A stretch of 11,735 nt of DNA from the NCBI GenBank assembly GCA_949093475.1, contig CARXAY010000020.1, positions 1-11,735 on the forward strand. Reading direction: 5' to 3'. Each line of letters starts with the position of its first letter. Positions within the stretch are counted from its first letter, which is position 1. The translations under genes and the position numbers were made by a program. Shown one piece after another: positions 11,724-11,735 of this stretch. The notes beneath the pieces were generated by a model. That model was not told where the DNA came from, made no database searches, and worked only from the letters and a program-made list of their open reading frames with translations. The stretch comes from an uncultured Oscillospiraceae bacterium. GTDB lineage: Bacteria; Bacillota; Clostridia; Oscillospirales; Oscillospiraceae.

Positions 11724-11735
11724 GCGGCCGCGGGC

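Noticed and set aside
1..11735. CRISPR array, tRNA, rRNA or intact insertion sequence
   Set aside because: No regularly spaced direct repeats, cloverleaf pattern, rRNA-like sequence or transposase frame was seen on either strand.

Overview
The window (about 60 % G+C, strong AGGAGG-type ribosome binding sites, sigma-A-like promoters) comes from a high-GC, endospore-forming member of the Clostridia. The best fit is an Oscillospiraceae gut bacterium of the Flavonifractor/Oscillibacter/Lawsonibacter kind. The spore regulators Spo0A and SpoVT, the DUF3783 and TSCPD proteins and a multi-hairpin intergenic repeat support this; the genus is inference.

Left part (1-5750, all minus strand). From the distal end upward: a recG start (cut by the window edge) behind a gtrA-like membrane protein gene with its own promoter; spo0A with a sigma-A-like promoter, a 0A-box match and a terminator; spoVT with a forespore-sigma-type promoter and a strong terminator; then a three-gene set. 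That set is an ATP-grasp ligase-like protein with a histone-H1-like Lys/Ala/Pro tail, and two different alpha/beta-hydrolase esterases. A 119-bp multi-hairpin repeat separates the ligase gene from the esterases. This cassette is the most unfamiliar part of the window and the best candidate for an undescribed pathway.

Middle (5760-8060). Divergent from the esterases is a translationally coupled pair on the plus strand: a DUF3783 protein and a YgjP/DUF45-type zinc metallopeptidase. Two terminators back to back separate it from a convergent 73-residue HPr-like protein that lacks the phosphorylatable histidine and has a structured leader. Next come a short stretch with two tiny overlapping reading frames (possible gene remnant) and an HD-domain hydrolase gene, with a perfect palindrome in its upstream region.

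Right part (8060-11735). A cupin-type AraC regulator gene is divergent from a serC-serA operon, which encodes the first two steps of serine synthesis. A direct repeat with 11-bp period overlaps the serC -35 box, suggesting the regulator controls serine synthesis or represses itself. A bidirectional terminator ends serA and, from the other side, a small four-cysteine TSCPD-domain protein.

No rRNA, tRNA, CRISPR array, intact insertion sequence or prophage gene was seen. The only gene-poor stretch near 300 bases is 7036-7324; its contents are described in the entries there.
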